Positions 44,717 through 57,359 of a stretch of DNA of 64,000 bases are shown one piece after another; the first letter of the stretch is position 1, and the number at the start of each line of letters is the position of its first letter. The DNA comes from Druceiella hillmani (taxonomy: Eukaryota > Arthropoda > Insecta > Lepidoptera > Hepialidae): NCBI GenBank assembly GCA_039881145.1, contig JAYKKI010000063.1, positions 11,172,501 to 11,236,500 of the forward strand, written 5' to 3'. The position numbers and the translations under genes were made by a program. The notes beneath the pieces were generated by a model. The model was not told the DNA's origin. It worked only from the letters and a program-made list of their open reading frames with translations, and did no database searches.

Positions 44717-46036
44717 TGAATAATGAATTTCTACAAACTTAACGCCAAATGTATTCAATATTCTTAAACAGTAACAAATGCTTAGGAATAATAGTGATAT
44801 AATATTATTATAAAATAATTCTTTACAATTACAGATTAAAATATAATTAAGTGTACAAAAATAATGGTAAGTCATACATGGCTATAATCAAATATCGTTT
44901 TACAAGTTTTTTTTATATCTTACGTGCACATGGTCAGAATAGGAGCGACCAAAATATATCGTTGTAGTGAAATACTATACTTGCCATAACCTATCCGTTG
45001 AAATACCTTCTACATCATATCCCTTGCCACCTCTCTATAACTTCACTATCATCAGCGTGCCGCTTGTCATATTTAATTTTAATTGAAATTATATTTTTAT
45101 TTCCGACGCGTAAAAACTTAAATTTTGTTTGTTTATTGTCGTTTATTAATCGGTAAAAATTATGGCCCATAATATTTACAATTTATCACGGTACCAATAT
45201 ACCCGTATACTTTGATAGGCTGTACTACTTTGCTCTTGTAACAACAAGTCTGCAAAAATTAGTTCATGCTATTCGCACAACATCAATACCTCAGTTCTGT
45301 ATATAATGTAAATTCGTCACTAGAGTTGAATTTCTTTTTGTCTTTTTATGTGTTCTGTATTTAAAAAAAAAGTGTAAAGACCGTCTTAATTACTTTATAT
45401 ATTGATTTTAAAAAACGATAAAAATTGAAATTTCGTTAATGACAACCGAGAAATTGAAAATTTTCTATAATATTACACCTCGCTTAACAAAAAAACAGAC
45501 ATTATATTACGTAGGACATGATAAAAATGAGAATTAACTATAAATTAACGATTAAAGTAAGTATACTACTAAATTATACGATCTTAGTGAACAAGGATAT
45601 TTAGATGAACAAAATCAGCCAGGAAAACGAGTATTTAATTTTTCCTCATATTTACTTGTAAGTTATATTTATTTGTAAGTTATATTTTACCATAAATACG
45701 AACATAAATAACTCTATACATTAATATATCGTGATTTTCTTTTCAAGAAATATTCTTAATAAGCAAGATATAGAATCTAAAATTATTTCTTCTTCGTGTC
45801 AAAACGAAACAAGGATAGTATGTGGATTGTGATTTTCTATTGTTCTTTAAAGTTGCATTGTATTCTATTTCAGTTATATATAAACTCATTATGAGTTAAG
45901 ACCTCACTGATGTGGCTATATATGAAGAACAATTCTATTATATCTGAGAAATAGTAGATTTCCAGCCAAATCTAGGATGATAAAAGATGTACGGTCTAGA
46001 TCTCTTATATACAGTAATAAAAATACTCTTATATTA

Positions 46037-46038
<2 letters not shown>
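44717..46038. other. Intergenic, nothing recognised
   Basis: AT-rich DNA without arrays or exon-like patches, apart from a small 'TTTGTAAGTTATATTTA' doublet at 45655-45692. Confidence 0.55.

Positions 46039-46092
<54 letters not shown>
46039..46092. repeat. Compound (AT)n(GT)n microsatellite
   Basis: An AT run of 44 bp followed by GTGTGTGTGT. Confidence 0.95.
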
Positions 46093-46714
46093 ATGATTTT
46101 ACGATGTTTATACGCTACTTTAACAAGTTTAATAGTCATTTTTAATAAGTTAAATTAAGATAACTAACACTCTAGTGTAAATTTTCCTTAATTTTTTTTG
46201 CAATCTCCGTAATATAAATAAAAACATATTTTGTATATATATAGAACAATAATACTTTGTACCCTAAAAGTAAACACACAAAACAAAGAGCCGAATAAAT
46301 TATTATTTTATGGCAAATAATATTGCAAAAAGGAATAATGAGTATTTATGTGACATTTGATGCAACTTTTTTTAGGAGATATCTTGTCAAATTTCTGAAA
46401 TTAATATATAACAAACTCTGTGAGCTCTTTTAAAAAAGTTGTAGTCTTTGATAAAAGATTACGTGCCTAAAAGGCCATCTTGTTTTTTCATTAATGTAAA
46501 CCCCTGAAAATAGACGCAGATATGTATAATTTCATACTTTTTGGAGCGTACAAATTACTTTGAAAATAATTTGTTATATCATGGCTTTATAAAAATCAAA
46601 TCTTATTTTCTTACGCGAAATAAGAAAAAAATCGCTATAATTATTTTTTACATGATTTTCGTCCACACACAAATATTTGTAATTAAAAATATCAAAAGTA
46701 AAAACAATTCCCAT

Positions 46715-49340
46715 CGTACGAACAGCCTGTACGAGAATTTTTATCGCTCTATATTGAATGCATAATTTACATATTGAAGATATATACGAAAAAATTATTG
46801 AAGGAAATATAACAAAAGTAACAGCACACAAAAATATGGCCTGCGCGTGTGAACCACTAAAGAAATTCAAACAGCATTTAACTGATGGATTTTGTAGGAC
46901 AAGATGTAATATATATTACTCTCAGCAATTAATACATTGACTCTCAGCAATTAATATACTAGAAAGAACGCATGATAACAAATCACATAGTATGAACAGC
47001 CTGTACGAGAATTTTTATCGCTTTATATTGAATGCATAATTTACATATTGAAGATATATACGAAAACATTATTGAAGGAAATATAACAAAAGTAACAGCA
47101 CACAAAAATATTGCCTGCGCGTGTAAACCACTAAAGAAATTCAAATAGCATTTAACTGGTGGATTTTGTAGGACAAGATGTAAAATATAGACATTGACTC
47201 TCAGCAATTAATATACTAGAAAGAACGCATGATAATAAATCACATCGTACGAACAGCCTGTACGAGAGTTAACAAAAGTAACAGCACACAAAAATATAGC
47301 CTGCGCGTGTGAACCACTAAAGAAATTCACACAGCATTTAACTGATGGATTTTGTAGGACCAGATGTACTATATAGACATTGACTCTCAGCAATTAATAT
47401 ACTAGAAAGAACTCATGATAACAAATCACATCGTACGAACAGCCTGTACGAGAATTTTTATCGCTTTATATTGAATGCATAATTTACATATTGAAGATAT
47501 ATACGAAAACATTATTGAAGGAAATATAACAAAAGTAACAGCACACAAAAATATTGCCTGCGCGTGTAAACCACTAAAGAAATTCAAATAGCATTTAACT
47601 GGTGGATTTTGTAGGACAAGATGTAAAATATAGACATTGACTCTCAGCAATTAATATACTAGAAAGAACGCATGATAATAAATCACATCGTACGAACAGC
47701 CTGTACGAGAATTTTTATCGGTTTATATTGAATAAATAATTTACATATTGAAAATATATACGAAATAATTATTCAAGGAAATGTAACAAAAGTAACAGCA
47801 CACAAAAATATTGCCTGCGTGTGTGAACCACTAAAGAAATTCACACAGCATTTAACTGATGGATTTTGTAGGACAAGATGTAATATATAGACATTGACTC
47901 TCAGCAATTAATATACTAGAAAGAACGCATGATAATAAATCACATCGTACGAACAACCTGTACGAGAATTTTTATCGGTTTATATTGAATAAATCATTTA
48001 CATATTGAAGATATATGCGAAAAATTGATTGAAGGAAATATAACAAAAGTAACAGCACATAAAAATATTGCTTGCGCGTGTGAACCATTAAAGAAATTCA
48101 AACAGCATTTAACTGATGGATTTTGTAGGACCATATGTAATATACAGACATTGACTCTCAGCAATAAATATACTAGAAAGAACGCATGATAATAAATCAC
48201 ATCGTACGAACAGCCTGTACGAGAGTTAACAAAAGTAACAGCACACAAAAATATAGCCTGCGCGTGTGAACCACTAAAGAAATTCACACAGCATTTAACT
48301 GATGGATTTTGTAGGACCAGATGTACTATATAGACATTGACTCTCAGCAATTAATATACTAGAAAGAACTCATGATAACAAATCACATCGTACGAACAGC
48401 CTGTACGAGAATTTTTATCGCTTTATATTGAATGCATAATTTACATATTGAAGATATATACGAAAACATTATTGAAGGAAATATAACAAAAGTAACAGCA
48501 CACAAAAATATTGCCTGCGCGTGTAAACCACTAAAGAAATTCAAATAGCATTTAACTGGTGGATTTTGTAGGACAAGATGTAAAATATAGACATTGACTC
48601 TCAGCAATTAATATACTAGAAAGAACGCATGATAATAAATCACATCGTACGAACAGCCTGTACGAGAATTTTTATCGGTTTATATTGAATAAATAATTTA
48701 CATATTGAAAATATATACGAAATAATTATTCAAGGAAATGTAACAAAAGTAACAGCACACAAAAATATTGCCTGCGTGTGTGAACCACTAAAGAAATTCA
48801 CACAGCATTTAACTGATGGATTTTGTAGGACAAGATGTAATATATAGACATTGACTCTCAGCAATTAATATACTAGAAAGAACGCATGATAATAAATCAC
48901 ATCGTACGAACAACCTGTACGAGAATTTTTATCGGTTTATATTGAATAAATCATTTACATATTGAAGATATATGCGAAAAATTGATTGAAGGAAATATAA
49001 CAAAAGTAACAGCACATAAAAATATTGCTTGCGCGTGTGAACCATTAAAGAAATTCAAACAGCATTTAACTGATGGATTTTGTAGGACCATACGTAATAT
49101 ACAGACATTGACTCTCAGCAATAAATATACTAGAAAGAACGCATGATAATAAATCACATCGTACGAACAGCCTGTACGAGAGTTAACAAAAGTAACAGCA
49201 TACAAAAATATTGCCTGCGCGTGTGAACCACTAAAGAAATTCAAACAGCATTTAACTGATGGATTTTGTAGGACCAGATGTACCAGATGTACAGACATTG
49301 ACTCACAGTAATTGAAATACCAGAAAGAACGCATGATAAT
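46715..49340. repeat. Higher-order satellite: 257-bp and 186-bp units in 957-bp blocks
   Basis: CGTACGAACAGCCTGTACG (or a near match) starts units at 46715, 46989, 47246, 47432, 47689, 47946, 48203, 48389, 48646, 48903 and 49160. Spacings are 274, 257, 186, 257, 257, 257, 186, 257, 257 and 257. The 186-bp form is a 257-bp unit lacking 71 bp just after the CCTGTACGAGA motif. Units 3-6 form a 957-bp block (47246-48202) that repeats at 48203-49159 with, by eye, almost no differences. A final 186-type unit closes the array. Each unit opens with a short CGTAC...GTACG inverted repeat. Open frames on both strands are conserved only because the repeat is. Plus-strand copies carry stops in several units, so I do not call a gene. 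Confidence 0.95.
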
Positions 49341-51295
49341 TTTAAATTTTAATTCAAAGTGCAGTTACATGAAAAACATTTACTTTTATGTTGATAAATA
49401 TGACGCCATTTTTATTTTAAACTTCAATGTTACATTCGCTTAATAATATTTACGAAGGTACACATGAACGAATTCACGAAACACAGCTAATATTGAATAA
49501 ATTGGAGTTCTTTACATGATTGTATTATTATATATTACCTCTATTATCATTTAAACTGGTGGAGGTGATCAAGTGCAATCACGACGCCACAGAAACCCGT
49601 TTGCATAAGTTATGAAAATTACCCAAAAAAACCTTTAGTTGTCTTGTCAATTGTAACTGTATTAGTTTTATACTAGATTAATTTTTTTTAATAATCTTTA
49701 TCATTAAATTACAATAAGAAAAAAACGGAAATTTAGTGATAAACCTAAACTTAAAACCATTAATTAATGCTGAGCTGTTGGTAAAATATAATTACGTCAT
49801 TCAGTAGACGTCAGTTCCTGATAGATTTAGAGCGAATGCAGCTAATTGCTGTCAACAATTAGATTGACTAGCAGATAAATTATGTTATTAACGAAACATA
49901 AATTACTTTTTCTTTAGTAGCGCCAGACCACCAATCATAAAATAAACTCTAAACTAATTTTACTATTATATATAAAATGGTTTAACTAAATCAAATAAAA
50001 TAATTAATTAATTATTACAATACAATATAAACAATAGGAATATTGAAATATTCACACATTGCTTAATAAAAGAAAGACCACAGAGCACAAACAATTTTAT
50101 TAAGCTCCATAATTTTTAATATAAAAAAATGATATTACAGCACCCACATTACGAGAAATAACAGTAATTTGTACAAGACTTCTTTATAAAATTTATCGGA
50201 AATTTCTATCTATGTAGCCTACCAAAATTCTAACGTAAGTCGTTTCCAGAACGAAGCAATAAGAAGCTTAGTGAAATAACCGTAAATTTCTATGGATATT
50301 CAAAACAAATAAACCTACCTTTTACAAATAAAAATTTTAATTCCTATTTCCAGATGGAACATATTGTCTAAGTCCGTATTTGAAAATAAATTATATTCGA
50401 CAATAACGATAAAATGCCCGTTCGCGCTGTCCAACAAACATTCCTATTTTCACGATTTTACACCCAGAACTTTGTAATTTATGTAAAACGAGCAGAATAC
50501 ATCTTAATTTGGCAGGAGGTAAATATTTGTCCCTTGAGTATATTTTCTGGACGTTACGACCCTTTCAGGCAGGTTCCCGGTGAAAAGCTATATGATATTA
50601 CCTTAATGGTAGGTCGACATCACAAATATCACTTCACTCTGTCCGGAAGTCATAGACTTGAGCTTTCATTTGAGCTATTAACTTTGTTCGTGTAGGTCGT
50701 TAATTTAGATAATTTGCAGAAGGACGTACATAATTAACTTATGTCTGCGAGATGCTTATCGGTATGAATATTTACATAATTAACTTATATTTAAGAGCTA
50801 CTTACAGTTTGCTTAAGAATCTTAAAATAATAGATAAAATATAATAATCTATTAATTACGAGTTGAGAATTACGTGATTAGGGTTTTATTGACGTAAAAT
50901 AATTTTAATATATAATAGATAAATCAAAGCTTTCTTTTCTCTAATTAAAAAATTATGCTTTCTAAATTAAATGTCAAATATACAATTATAATAACGATGC
51001 ATATTTCTCTGTTTAGTTTTTTAATAATTTAATTCTGATTAATCCTGATTTTTTTTTATAAAATTCCTATATAATATATTTCTGTTCTAATAAAATTTGT
51101 TTATTTTTATAGTGAAGGGATTTGAATTATTTCCGCTTTACGATGGGTTTTATTTTTGTTTAATAATTTCTTCATAACTGTTGTATGGAAAGGTACCTGT
51201 CCAAAGGTTGTAATGTCAGAGATGAAATTTAAAATTTGAATTTTATTGCAAATAAGTATATTTCAGTAAATAAAGCTAAAAAAAAGTAATAAAGC
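49341..51295. other. Intergenic; one unexplained open frame
   Basis: The plus frame 50414-50695 (93 codons) lies in a patch richer in G+C than its flanks and has mixed composition, but no domain I recognise. A 'CCTATTTCCAG' acceptor-like site precedes it at about 50353. The rest shows nothing. Confidence 0.35.
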
Positions 51296-51370
51296 TGAAA
51301 GCGAAACCCAATTAGTACTAGTTGTCATAAAGTATTTATGACAACTAGTACTAATTGGGTTTCGCTTTCA
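51296..51370. repeat. Perfect palindrome, 36-bp arms, 3-base loop
   Basis: 51296-51331 and 51335-51370 are perfect inverted repeats (TGAAAGCGAAACCC ... ACTAGTTGTCATAAA) around GTA. The right half recurs at 52230-52265 (AAGTATTTATGACAACTAG.. through AATTGGGTTT). Confidence 0.95.
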
Positions 51371-51823
51371 ATCACATAACGTTTACAATATTCTTTAAAA
51401 AAGAAACAATACTGTCAAAAAGATTATTTTTACTGTGGTTCTTAGCTGTTAGTATAACTTAATTTTTTTTATCAATAAACGATAATAATGGATTAGAAAT
51501 GAATAAAAAATAATCATTCAATACGTATTAAATAAACCGCCCAAGCACAAGTCAAATTTGTATGATTAGCGATTAATGCCAGAATGTAATGGCGTAGACA
51601 CAAACAGGTATCAAAACAAACAAGAAGTTTGTACCGCCTATTATACCTGTGTTACTTTTGAGTACACAGCATTTGAATGAAACTTTGAGCACGCAGCGTT
51701 TGTATGATGGTGTTACTACGTCAATGTTGTATTAACTTAATAAAAAATAAAAAAATTTAACATTTTTATAAAATGTGGATTTAACCGCTCGACATTAAAT
51801 TAAACCTCATATACTAGACGGTG

Positions 51824-51878
51824 TTTCTCAACCGTACACCAAAAACAAAGTATTGAATTTTGGTGTATGGTCGAGAAA
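51824..51878. repeat. Hairpin with 21-bp arms
   Basis: TTTCTCAACCGTACACCAAAA (51824-51844) pairs with TTTTGGTGTATGGTCGAGAAA (51858-51878) with two mismatches. It lies between the palindrome at 51296 and its half copy at 52230, so may be part of one element. Confidence 0.75.
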
Positions 51879-52229
51879 TAATACGAGTAGTTTCCAGTGG
51901 TTTTTTATTTTAATTACGATGTATTATCACTAAGAATTCGCTAGGCGAATGTACGTTGCCATATCGACATGTTCACACAAAGTTATTTTATTTATTATTA
52001 TGGGAAAATAGTAAAATTATTTCTAAAAGTGAAAGCATAATTTGAATTGTGAATTTGTAATTGTAACGATTTTTGTTTGATTCGATCGCGAACACGCGCC
52101 GAGCTAATGTCAAGAAATATAAACATTGCACATTGTGTTTATATTTTGTTTTTTTTTTGTATTAAAATGCTAGTTAATTTTTTAAAATTTTTTTTAAATT
52201 TTGGCCTAATTGTTTAATTTACTATATAT

Positions 52230-52265
52230 AAAGTATTTATGACAACTAGTACTAATTGGGTTTTC
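52230..52265. repeat. Half copy of the 51.3-kb palindrome
   Basis: Thirty-odd bases match the loop and right arm of the palindrome at 51332-51362 (TATTTATGACAACTAGTACT) in the same orientation. Together they may delimit an element of about 0.97 kb. Confidence 0.85.
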
Positions 52266-52426
52266 ATTTAATATCGGACGGTCAAATCTACATGTTATAT
52301 GTTGATATGAGGAATCTAAATCAGACATTTATACTTCAGTAGTAATTTAGATATAATTAATTTTTGTCAAAAATAGTGCAATGCTGATAATTTTCTCTCA
52401 ATATTTCAAGCTAGACCATATAATAT

Positions 52427-52430
<4 letters not shown>

Positions 52431-52470
<40 letters not shown>
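52431..52470. repeat. (AT)n microsatellite
   Basis: An AT run of 40 bp. Confidence 0.95.
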
Positions 52471-52473
<3 letters not shown>

Positions 52474-54560
52474 ATTTTATGAGTTTGTTAACTTCGTTTT
52501 TAATATCAAAATGTTGTTTAATGTGTACTGAATGAGGTATAAATAACGTGCGACGATAAGAAATCAGAAGAGGATTTAAAAAAAAGTTAAGCATTAAAGA
52601 TCTTTGTAATATTTAATTTTGCTGGCCAGACTATGAAATACTATGCTTAAGTGTTAATTTTGAAAATTATCTATTGTAGTTACTTAAAAACTTTAATGTA
52701 GCCAACAACCAACGTCATATTTCCTCAACCAAATAAACACGACAATTGGATGAGGAAGGTTAATTTTAAATTAAAAAAATATATTAAGTATTAATAAAGC
52801 TTTTGACAGGTCCATACACACTTATGTACATAAACAAGTCTAAAAATGTAAATATAATTTTGTAGTGCTTCTATTAAATTGTCTATAAATATTGAATTAT
52901 TTTTCAGAATATGGATATATTAATTATTTAGTATATTTTTCACAAATATTTCACACCACGCCATTCTTTTCATAGTCAAAATGACTTCTGTCCATTTTTT
53001 AAAGAAAACTTTATGCAAATAGAAACAGAGGTACCCTAGTTCATAGGACTTTATTACGCGCAAACAAACTAATATACGTACAGAGCCCGTTGTCTTTTTA
53101 TAATTTGTAAATCCTAATTGAAAATTCCGAAGGAAGGAGGAAAGTGGACAGAGTATATAAAATATAAAACTTCCACTTTTCTTGACGATGACAATCACCA
53201 ATAAAACTGTTATACATTATAGAGGATGAGTTCCTGACGTCAAAATCTAGTAGCTTTTTGTCTTGTATTTGATAAGATACTGGAAATGGCATGAATAATT
53301 TAATGAAGTTTTTTGAAAATGTCCGGTTATAAAACGATAAGAAAACTATGAGATTAATATAAAATTATATTATATCAAATTCGACCTAAAAAAAACTATG
53401 CGGGTGCAATACGCAGCATGAATTACGTAAGAACCGTGTTCCTACATAAATAATAAATTTAAAAAGTATAAGCCTGTGTCAACCGTTCCTTATCCTACAT
53501 TATGAAAAGCTCGGCATATCAGCGCCCAACTACGAATTTAGTTCAAGTTTATTAATAAATAAATCAATAAATCTGTCCACATGAACACCGTGTCTGTATG
53601 TATGTACGTGTAGGCGTGAGGATGTACACAGCGGGGGTCTTTGATGAAGAATTATCGTGTAATGTCCGTATCACGCCTAGGCTTGGTCGGAGTAACGACA
53701 GAGCTTTTCAGTGATATGAGGTTTTCCGCGAAGCTTTGTTATTTTGTAGCTTTCATCGCCTAGTTTGGGCGGTTGAGTAAACTAGCGAAGGATAATATTG
53801 AGTCAAACTTAAATATTTGTGTAAGGCCTAAATTGAAATGAAAAAATGCGTAGTCGGTCAAGAAAATGCGAATTAAATCGATTATTAAAAGAATTTATTT
53901 CTGAAAACAAATTTTTCATAACAAAGAGAGTGGACGTGTAGATTTATGTATTTGAATTAATGTTTAATGTTACATGAGTAAGCTTTCCTTACATACCAGG
54001 GATTCTTTGTCGGCTATTGTAAATATACTTATTTCTATAAACATACTTCAGACGATAGGCAGATCCTCATTCCATTTTAGTAAAATTAAATTTTTCACAG
54101 TTTTTATATTTTTTTTAGTCAAAGATTACTAAAATAAAAACGAAATATTTAACGTTTATAAAACTCGCCCATAATTATTTCTTAAAAAAATTAAGGCGAG
54201 TTCAAGTACAAACGCTTTTTTAAGCATTTCTTTCCTTTATTTAGATGTGTGTTTTCTCATTTTTTATGTCTAATATTTTATAAAGTGTATTTTATTTGTT
54301 TTATAAAAATGTAAATTAAGTCGAAGAAATGCCGAAAATGATTTAACGTAGAAACATAATTGTCTAAATAGGGTTTTTTATTTTTTATTGTTGGATATTT
54401 AAATAGGGTTTGGTATAAATATTTTTCAATAAAATGAAAGGGAAATGAAAAAAAAATACTTTTACAACAGCATTCGTGTTGTCCTAGCGTTTTTCGTTGC
54501 TCCTTTGACAGTGTTAATTGAAAAAAGGTAAATTAATGAATTTGAGCTAATATTGCTGTA
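52471..54560. other. Intergenic; G+C-richer patch at 53.6-53.8 kb
   Basis: About 53570-53790 is clearly richer in G+C. It holds a plus-strand frame (MYVRVG..., then VFDEELSCNVRITP, ending AFQ and TGA near 53718) with non-AT codons. I do not recognise it. It could be a 5' exon or a transposon scrap. Other frames (52920-53292, minus) have no domain. Confidence 0.35.

Positions 54561-54612
<52 letters not shown>
54561..54612. repeat. (AT)n microsatellite
   Basis: An AT run of about 52 bp with one C near its start. Confidence 0.95.
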
Positions 54613-54615
<3 letters not shown>

Positions 54616-57256
54616 GCACGTACACAAACATGCAGTACTGTCGTCAATTTGCTTTTTCCTTCATTTTAAATCTTTTAAAGGAAACACTTTTTAGCGCGTT
54701 CGGGCTTTAAAGAAAATAACTGTCTACAAATAACACATCAATTTAATCAACGGACTAACCAGAGAAATAAATTGAAACCAGAAACTAAGTTTAAAGTTGT
54801 TAAGATTAAATATAAGTTTAAAACGATTTATCAGGAATTTTAAAACTTTTTAGAGGGTGACGAAAAAAACTTAAAATGTAATTACGACGATAAATTTTTT
54901 ATTACTTTATTATTATATACTAAACCGTATGTCCAAAGAGTTGGCTTCCGATTTTAAATTAAGGATGTATATTTAATTTTAAAAAATAATGTTTATGTAA
55001 TGGAAATAATTTTAGAAACAATAATACGTAATATTTTTTATTTATGGTCAGTATTGTAAACGAGACTTGATTAAGGCAAAATAAGTTTATGTGTGCAATA
55101 TCTGAATATTTTGATAAATAATGTTCATACTCAGTATTACATTAATTTCTTAACAATTCTTTCATCTTTTGACTCTCATTATACTCGACAAGGGAAATAT
55201 CTTCTATGAAAACTCTTTTAAAATATATGGAAATAAAAACCACGTTATCATAGAAACTCGTTATCAGTTTATGTTTGTAAAAGATGCATGAATAAGTTAC
55301 TTTCGTCATCCTTTTCATTCCTATCTTACACTACTCTATTCGTTTCGTCTCTATTTTATCGTATTCCATTCTGCCCACTGTAAAATCAAATCGATTTTTA
55401 AAATTTTATTATTTTCATATATAATCTGCTGCAATGTTATACAATATTTAACGTTTTGCGTCTGCTTGACAGGAAAATATTGCTCACATAGAAGTATATT
55501 CTAATGGATATTTCTATTGTACACTATTCACATAGATATTTTAAATAGAGGACCCAATATTTGTTGTTTTACGATTTTTCACTTAACTCAATTTAAGTAT
55601 ACTCAATCTAATTTATTTTTAATATTAAGATTTTTAAAATTCAAAATACTTTTCTTCACTTAATGGCTAATATCTGCATGAGTAATGGTAGAATTAAAAA
55701 CAAAAATAAAAATAGTTATTCAGCAGACTTTAAAAAGAAAATACTTGAGAATTTGCATAGCGTTTTATTCTTTTTTACTTGAAAAATATTTTGGTCGAAT
55801 TATTTGGAAAGTAGAAAATTCTAATTTCAATGGTTTTTTTTAATAATCAATGTTTTATTAATTCATTTTCTGTGACTATTTTTAAGGTAGATATTTTGAA
55901 TACCTACATTTTTCATTAATTACTACCAATATCCGGAAAGTTTTTGCCAGCACTGTACATTTGACCATAACAATTTTCATGTTACAGAAAAGTTTTTATA
56001 AATTGTTGAAAAGTCAAATTTAATTAAACTAATCATTCAACGTGAAATTAGGATAGATTTATATATGGTACATCATTTTAATAGAATATGAGGTGAACGA
56101 AGGCTAATTTTAATTTTTGTATCACTATGAATAATTAAGTAATCAAACTTCGGTCTTTTTGGCAGTCCACAATTTTTTTTCCTTTTTGACTTATGTTAAA
56201 ATATGAATTAAAGTAAAGAAAATATTTTGTCTCAAAATACTCAGTATACCTTCCTAATTTGTATATATTACGAACAGAATTACAAGTAAAAACCTGTATG
56301 TTAAAAAATAAACAACATTGAAAAAGAATACCATAAAATTATAATGTGTCACAAATCAAACTTAGCTTCAGTGAACTAACATTCTACAAATAAAAATCGA
56401 CTTGTCACAATATTTGATATCGTTATCGTGTCAGTGTCGCGTTCTGCTATCAGATTCTGCCTAGAATATATTATGAACACGTGAATATATTATGACCAAA
56501 TACTCTCTGTATTTGGTATTTTATCATACACCAATGGTATATCTGATGCAAATTCACCAGCAGGTCGTTATAATCAGTCGTTATTATCAACACGCGTCTA
56601 TAAAGTCCGTATAAATAGTGTTACGATAATATTATATTTGTTAATAAAAAATAAAAACTCTGAAATAAAACAATTGAAATATTTTATATCTATTTTGATA
56701 GAGGTGCTTATGTCAATAATTTCTCTGCCGTCATCAATATTTTATTGTACCATAATTTTTATTTAAATCATTTAATTATCAATATATGTTGAATTCTAAT
56801 AATTTATGTTGATCTCATTGTAGATATTTCTGACGATATATAAAATGTTTTCTAATGTAGAATATTTGTATAAGATTCGCATGAGACTACAAAATTGTTG
56901 TATTTGTTTTTTTTTAGTTATTTTAAACAGCTGTTTTTAACTAATCTCATATATATGTATTTCTTACATTATATAAGCTCACGATGTGCCGGGATTAAAG
57001 AAAACAAATTTTTAGTCGGTTAAGTGAACTTACTTTTTTAGAAGTACATTTTCCAAACACATTTATACACAAATAGTTTGCAAACACAAATAGTTTTGAA
57101 TCCACAACAGTAATTAAGCCAAATTTCAGCATCGTCGGTTACACGTTTAAGATTTTATGAGGCAGTGACAGACAGTCGGACAGATGGAAATCGGAGTGAA
57201 GCAATAAATGTGATTTGGTACGAAACTCAGAAAGAAAACTTTCAAAATATCAACAA
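54613..57256. other. Intergenic, scattered repeat scraps
   Basis: 'GCGTTCGGGCTTTAAAGAAA' (54697-54716) is shared with the right flank of the palindrome at 57257 (57353-57372). 'GTGACAGACAGTCGGACAGA' at 57165-57184 is a common decayed repeat motif. No gene is seen. Confidence 0.45.
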
Positions 57257-57354
57257 ATTATATTTTTTTTAAAGTTCATGCTTATACGTTTTTCTCATAT
57301 TGATATCCAAATATGAGAAAAACGTATAAGCATGAACTTTAAAGAAAATAACGC
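57257..57354. repeat. Palindrome with ~45-bp arms
   Basis: 57271-57301 and 57310-57340 are perfect inverted repeats (AAAGTTCATGCTTATACG ... CTCATATT) around GATATCCA. Pairing continues outward about 14 more bases with one mismatch. The right flank carries two further copies of '(A)CGTATGATAAACAA'. Confidence 0.9.
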
Positions 57355-57359
57355 GTTCG

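Noticed and set aside
46574..49334. Several related minus-strand frames (MLRVNVYI...LHAQAIFLCAVTFV) as a multigene family
   Set aside because: They are the same frame of the satellite unit repeated; length follows the array geometry and the 71-bp deletion, and no start or splice context is present.
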